Assembly: GCA_036873755.1 (NCBI GenBank)
Contig: JAVTVY010025395.1
Span: 1-64,000, forward strand
Direction: 5' to 3'
Length of the DNA: 64,000 nucleotides
Source of the DNA: Hanleya hanleyi
Taxonomy: Eukaryota; Mollusca; Polyplacophora; Lepidopleurida; Hanleyidae
Shown here in pieces: positions 60,743 through 64,000 of this stretch; within the stretch, counting starts at the first letter, position 1, and each line of letters starts with the position of its first letter. The position numbers and the translations under genes are program-made. Under the pieces are notes generated by a model, which was not told the DNA's origin, ran no database searches, and worked only from the letters and a program-made list of their open reading frames with translations.

Positions 60743-63462
60743 TTAATTTGGTACTAATTCTGTTATATGGAATATGGAATAGGCCTTTGGATTATGGATG
60801 CGGAGATTCTTTAACTGGATACGGCTAAATAATGAATGACGGACGTGACGTTTGTAATCTGTTTTGTCCTTCAAATTCTGTAAAGGTTGATTTTTATCCT
60901 TCAATGCATCATTTAAATAGCGATTATCACCGGCGAGAAGATAGTCTATTTGGCGTTGGTGGAGGAAATGGAACGGGCTTTGAAATGATCTGTTTGACCT
61001 GCATACAGTTTCATAAGAGAACAGATATAGGTCAGGACCCATCGGAATACCTATAAGCTGTTGATATACTGTGTTGCCACATTTGACATAGATATTAATA
61101 ATGAGAAACTCAAGCAACTGAAAAAACAAAGAAATATCTCATGAATGATATCCCTGGTATATGTAGTAGAACTAACGAATGCTTTATGGCTGCCGACATT
61201 AATATATCGGCGATGAGTTTTCTTGAACACCGATAATGTTAATGAACTAAGACGGTCAATAAGGTCCTGATGAGGGATAGTGGTATAGAGATTCGAGAAA
61301 TTTCGTTTGGATACATGCCTGTACAGTATTTGTCCTTCGCATCAAGTTCCTCTGTAAGACATTTTGAGTTTTTCAATATCCAGAGATTGCCAGAGATTTT
61401 CGAAAGAGCGGCGCGTTGCCTTTCCCAAAATGTGTTTACCTCCAGAAGGGCCCTCGTCAACAGGATGTGAAAGCAACTTGATGGTGCAGCTTCTGGAACC
61501 AGCTTGAATCTAGCTTTTTATGGTGTTTATGCAATTTGGAAGCTCAGTACACTTTGTGTATATAGTCATGAGTGGCTGAAAGACAAAGATCTCTTTTCTT
61601 CAGAAACGTTTTGTGATTGATAAATATATCTTCCCGAGTAAATGCTGTTTGGAAAAAAGTAGTCGTGTTCGTCGATGGATATGCCCATTCGCAATTCCTT
61701 AGCTAGCACCTGGTAATAGTAATATTTACATACGAATATTATAATATTTGGAGATGTCTGCTGGGACTATGACAAATTTACTCCGGAGATTCGCTAGAAC
61801 TTCTTGCGTATTAAGATTTCTCAGTACTTGCTTTACTTGGGGAAGGGTACTACTGTCATCATGGCAGATTGTTCAACGACTTCTTCTTGTCGAGGTCCAG
61901 CCAATCAGCGAGTACTGAAGGTTCATTTTTTTCTCGCTTTGACCACTCAAAGATATACTCTTCCAATGCAGTCAGGACTATCTTCCGGTTCGCCTTCAAG
62001 CTTAGTCTTCTCGGCTCTCTATAATTAGGTCCTTTCATCAGGAGTGTTTTTAGGTCTTCATCGCTAACTATATCAAGGTTAACAGTCACAACATGTTTGC
62101 ATGGTGTATAGATGAAATTCGACGTGTATATGTGTATATGTGTATATGTATATGTATATGTGTATATGTATAGGCTTCAGACGTGTATATGTTCCAGTCA
62201 AACTCCTTGACAGCATTAGAGTAATTGATTATTTGGGTGGCTATAGGTTTTGTATACTTAAGCGAAATGCAAGGGGGTTCTGTGAACTTAATAGTTCGGT
62301 ATGGCGTTGCGAACCTTTGGACCATTCAGGATTCGTGGTAAATTAATTATGTCCAATCCTTTATCCAAGTAGTTGAGTTTCAAGAAAAGTCGGTCCTTAA
62401 ATGCTTCGATTATATTCACTTGGCGATACAATCGAAAATACGCTAAATCACGACAAACGTAAATGATTGTGGGTTGTATTATATTTCCTGGAGAAACAGA
62501 TCGTTGTATATCCCTAGCTATTAGATTTAAAGCTCTCAAAGGTAACACATACACGATTGCGTGCAAGCTATGTGTACTGCCGGATGTGTTAGTTAAACCC
62601 ACTAAGTAAATTAAACTGATATGATCTTGAATCAACGCACTATTAAACTTTCTCCAACCACAGCTTGGTTGGGTTTAAATAACTGGGTAATATTGGATAT
62701 ATTTGAACGGCGGTTTATAACATTGCCGAAACCTTAGGCATTATCATTTAAACCATACGGAAACTTTGATCCAAGCTCCAGCATCCAGAAGAGTTCCCGC
62801 TCTCCGATTTTTCTCTCAAATCCAAAGGGGGAATCCTTGGTAGGTGCGTAGACTATGTATGTAATCTGAATACTAATATTGTCCCAGTCATGAACGGTGT
62901 CAGAAAAACGTTTACCTATATGCAATTGCTTTTACCTGACGGATTTTCTGTGACCGTTCACCCTCAGATGGAGTCTTTGGGTGGTCTTGTCAAGATACTC
63001 TTGGTCACACTTCTTATAAGAGATAAATACAGTTTAAGTAGAAGAACTGAGACCAACGTACGAATTAACGGAATATGACTAAACAGTTAACGTAGAACTA
63101 AACGAAGCTGAAGTATTAAAGAGTGGACATGTGAGACATCCACGGTGCCCACACCTGGAAATCTTAAAATGATTACATAGACAAGTTGGTGCTAACCAAT
63201 CAATAAGCGCAGTTTTGCAAGGTTTGATATCATGACCTTGCTATGCTGTCAGAATTTTATCTGTCATTTCAATTGAAAAATGTCTTAGTGCATTTCGAAC
63301 TATAAGAGACTCGTCCGAGGAACCTTCTCTAGAATTCCTCGAATCTGTCTTAACATTATATTCCTTATTTGTAATAATAGTGAAGTTAGGATGTGCAGGG
63401 TCCGGCATCGGGAACAACTTGTCACCCAGCAGAACCCAGACATACACGGGTTTAAAATACAA
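60743..63462 (-). mobile_element. Degenerate Penelope-type retroelement with GIY-YIG upstream of reverse transcriptase
   Basis: On the minus strand in order: a Cys block ISRCGHRGCLTCPLFN (about 63165-63120); GIY-YIG remnants (about 63000-62734; WDNISIQI...GERELFWML...FPYGLND); LNLIARDIQRS and GLDIINLPRIL (62635-62288); FTEPPCISLKYTKPIATQII (62325-62086); VNLDIVSDEDLKTLLMKGPN and YREPR (62089-61859); LWILKNSK (61460-61239); then the reverse-transcriptase core VYQQLIGIPMGPDLYLFSYE and a mutated Y/F-x-D-D region RQIDYLLAGDN (61129-60743). The usual catalytic DD pair reads DY here, and stops and frameshifts are frequent, so it is dead. Terminal-repeat-like sequences lie at 60768-60840 and 63462-63575 in opposite orientations. 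Confidence 0.75.
62118..62178. repeat. (TATGTG)n/(TATA)n microsatellite
   Basis: About ten GTATAT/GTGTAT units interrupt the retroelement frame. Confidence 0.9.
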
Positions 63463-63575
63463 GCGTCTAGTCCGTCATTCAATATTCAACCGTCGTCCAT
63501 TAAAGAATGTCGGCGTCCATAATCCAAATACCTAATTCATATAATAGCATTAGCACCAAATTAAAAGAATTAAAG
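63462..63575 (+). repeat. Penelope-like terminal-repeat-like sequence
   Basis: GCGTCTAGTCCGTCATTC, GTCGTCCATTAAAGAATG and GCGTCCATAATCCAAAT as at 52487 and 55972. It is followed by a short tandem repeat of ATTAAAGATAGGGTCTC (63565-63640). Confidence 0.6.
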
Positions 63576-63714
63576 ATAGAGTCTCAAGATAATTAAAGAT
63601 AGGGTCTCAATTAAGATAGGGTCTCGATTAAAGACAGACTCGCAAGGCTGGTAATTTGTCCAACTAATGATAACGATTGACATATTACCTTGGCAACTAT
63701 GACTTTAATGATTG

Positions 63715-63895
63715 GGGGGGGGGGGACATTATGGCCCCGGTACCAAACTTTCTGTACCATCTCCTCCGGAACGACCAAAAATTGAGAGCTGACGCTATGA
63801 ATTTATAGTTTGTCATATTGAGGTTATTTTAAGTCCATTTGCATACCCCCCCCCCCCCCCCCCCCCCACCGAGCAGAGGATCGTTGACAAATTCA
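63715..63895. repeat. Inverse partial copy of the 41465-type repeat, split by a 22-nt poly-C run
   Basis: GGTACCAAACTTTCTGTACC and TCCTCCGGAACGACCAAAAA are the inverse of the 41.9 and 52.7 kb copies. A run of 22 C (63846-63867) precedes ACCGAGCAGAGGATC, the inverse of the GATC-CTCTGCTCGG word of the other copies. Confidence 0.65.
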
Positions 63896-64000
63896 AAATG
63901 GCGCCCATGTAAGGGATTACGTCCAATTAATCGAGGCACTTTCTCGATGCATTCGAGATGGAACGAGAAATTTCTCGGCTGAAACCGGGAGGGCAGAACC

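Overview
The window is an animal nuclear genome segment, most likely from a marine mollusc and plausibly a vetigastropod. The evidence is: intron-split host exons with GT/AG borders; tRNA-related SINE tails of the 'GAAAGCGACGTTAAA ... TCACTCACTC' type that I associate with gastropods; long minisatellites; foldback elements; LINE and Penelope-like retroelement remnants; and a large virus-like DNA transposon. No bacterial features are present. The species assignment is inference.

Left part (1-32 kb). This is repeat-rich host DNA. It opens with a Penelope-like GIY-YIG endonuclease end and a compact two-finger C2H2 gene (708-1169). A ~151-bp tandem array follows, then a ~44-bp minisatellite bracketed by 168-bp direct repeats (3.2-5.2 kb). 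Further on are a TA-flanked Tc1-like element (6937-8599), two hAT-like MITEs, two foldback elements and SINE tails. The only host gene I can prove is acylphosphatase on the minus strand. Three of its exons are visible (17822-17942, 21670-21779 and a 17-nt micro-exon at 25674-25690). The splice sites are clean, the phases fit, and both catalytic residues are present. A 1.9-kb minisatellite fills part of its intron. The first exon was not found.

Right part (32.5-59.7 kb). This is a Maverick/Polinton-like (adintovirus-related) region. Nine genes run leftward from 41.4 to 34.4 kb: an unknown 151-aa protein, a chromodomain integrase, a mucin-like membrane protein, a packaging ATPase, a small basic protein, a 245-aa Pro-rich protein, a penton-like minor capsid protein, an F54H12.2-type major capsid protein and an adenain-like protease. 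Several have a TATA box 30-60 nt before the ATG. The integrase, protease and accessory ORFs are open. The major capsid, minor capsid, basic protein and ATPase each carry a frameshift. No protein-primed DNA polymerase is visible.

Next to this cluster is a ~7.6-kb near-perfect palindrome (43236-50802, inner arms about 99% identical). It carries two copies of a second gene pair: a C2H2 zinc-finger-ATPase fusion, and a C2H2 protein that shares the fusion's C-terminal helical domain. It resembles an integrated snap-back (inverted end-duplication) form of a protein-primed linear genome. One ATPase copy has lost its Walker A segment at the palindrome centre. Four blocks of long terminal-repeat-like modules flank these pieces, at 32.6, 43.2, 49.6 and 58.1 kb. 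They and their neighbours are dense in sequences resembling host transcription-factor sites: NRF-1 palindromes every ~153 bp, tandem CREs, a 13-unit YY1-like array, a triple kappaB cluster, and a USF/ATF/ETS/DR1 cluster.

Far right (51-64 kb). This holds degenerate LINE and Penelope-like retroelements. Two of the latter have the GIY-YIG domain upstream of the reverse transcriptase. Their terminal-repeat-like sequences are scattered nearby, and one has a recognisable empty-site paralogue.
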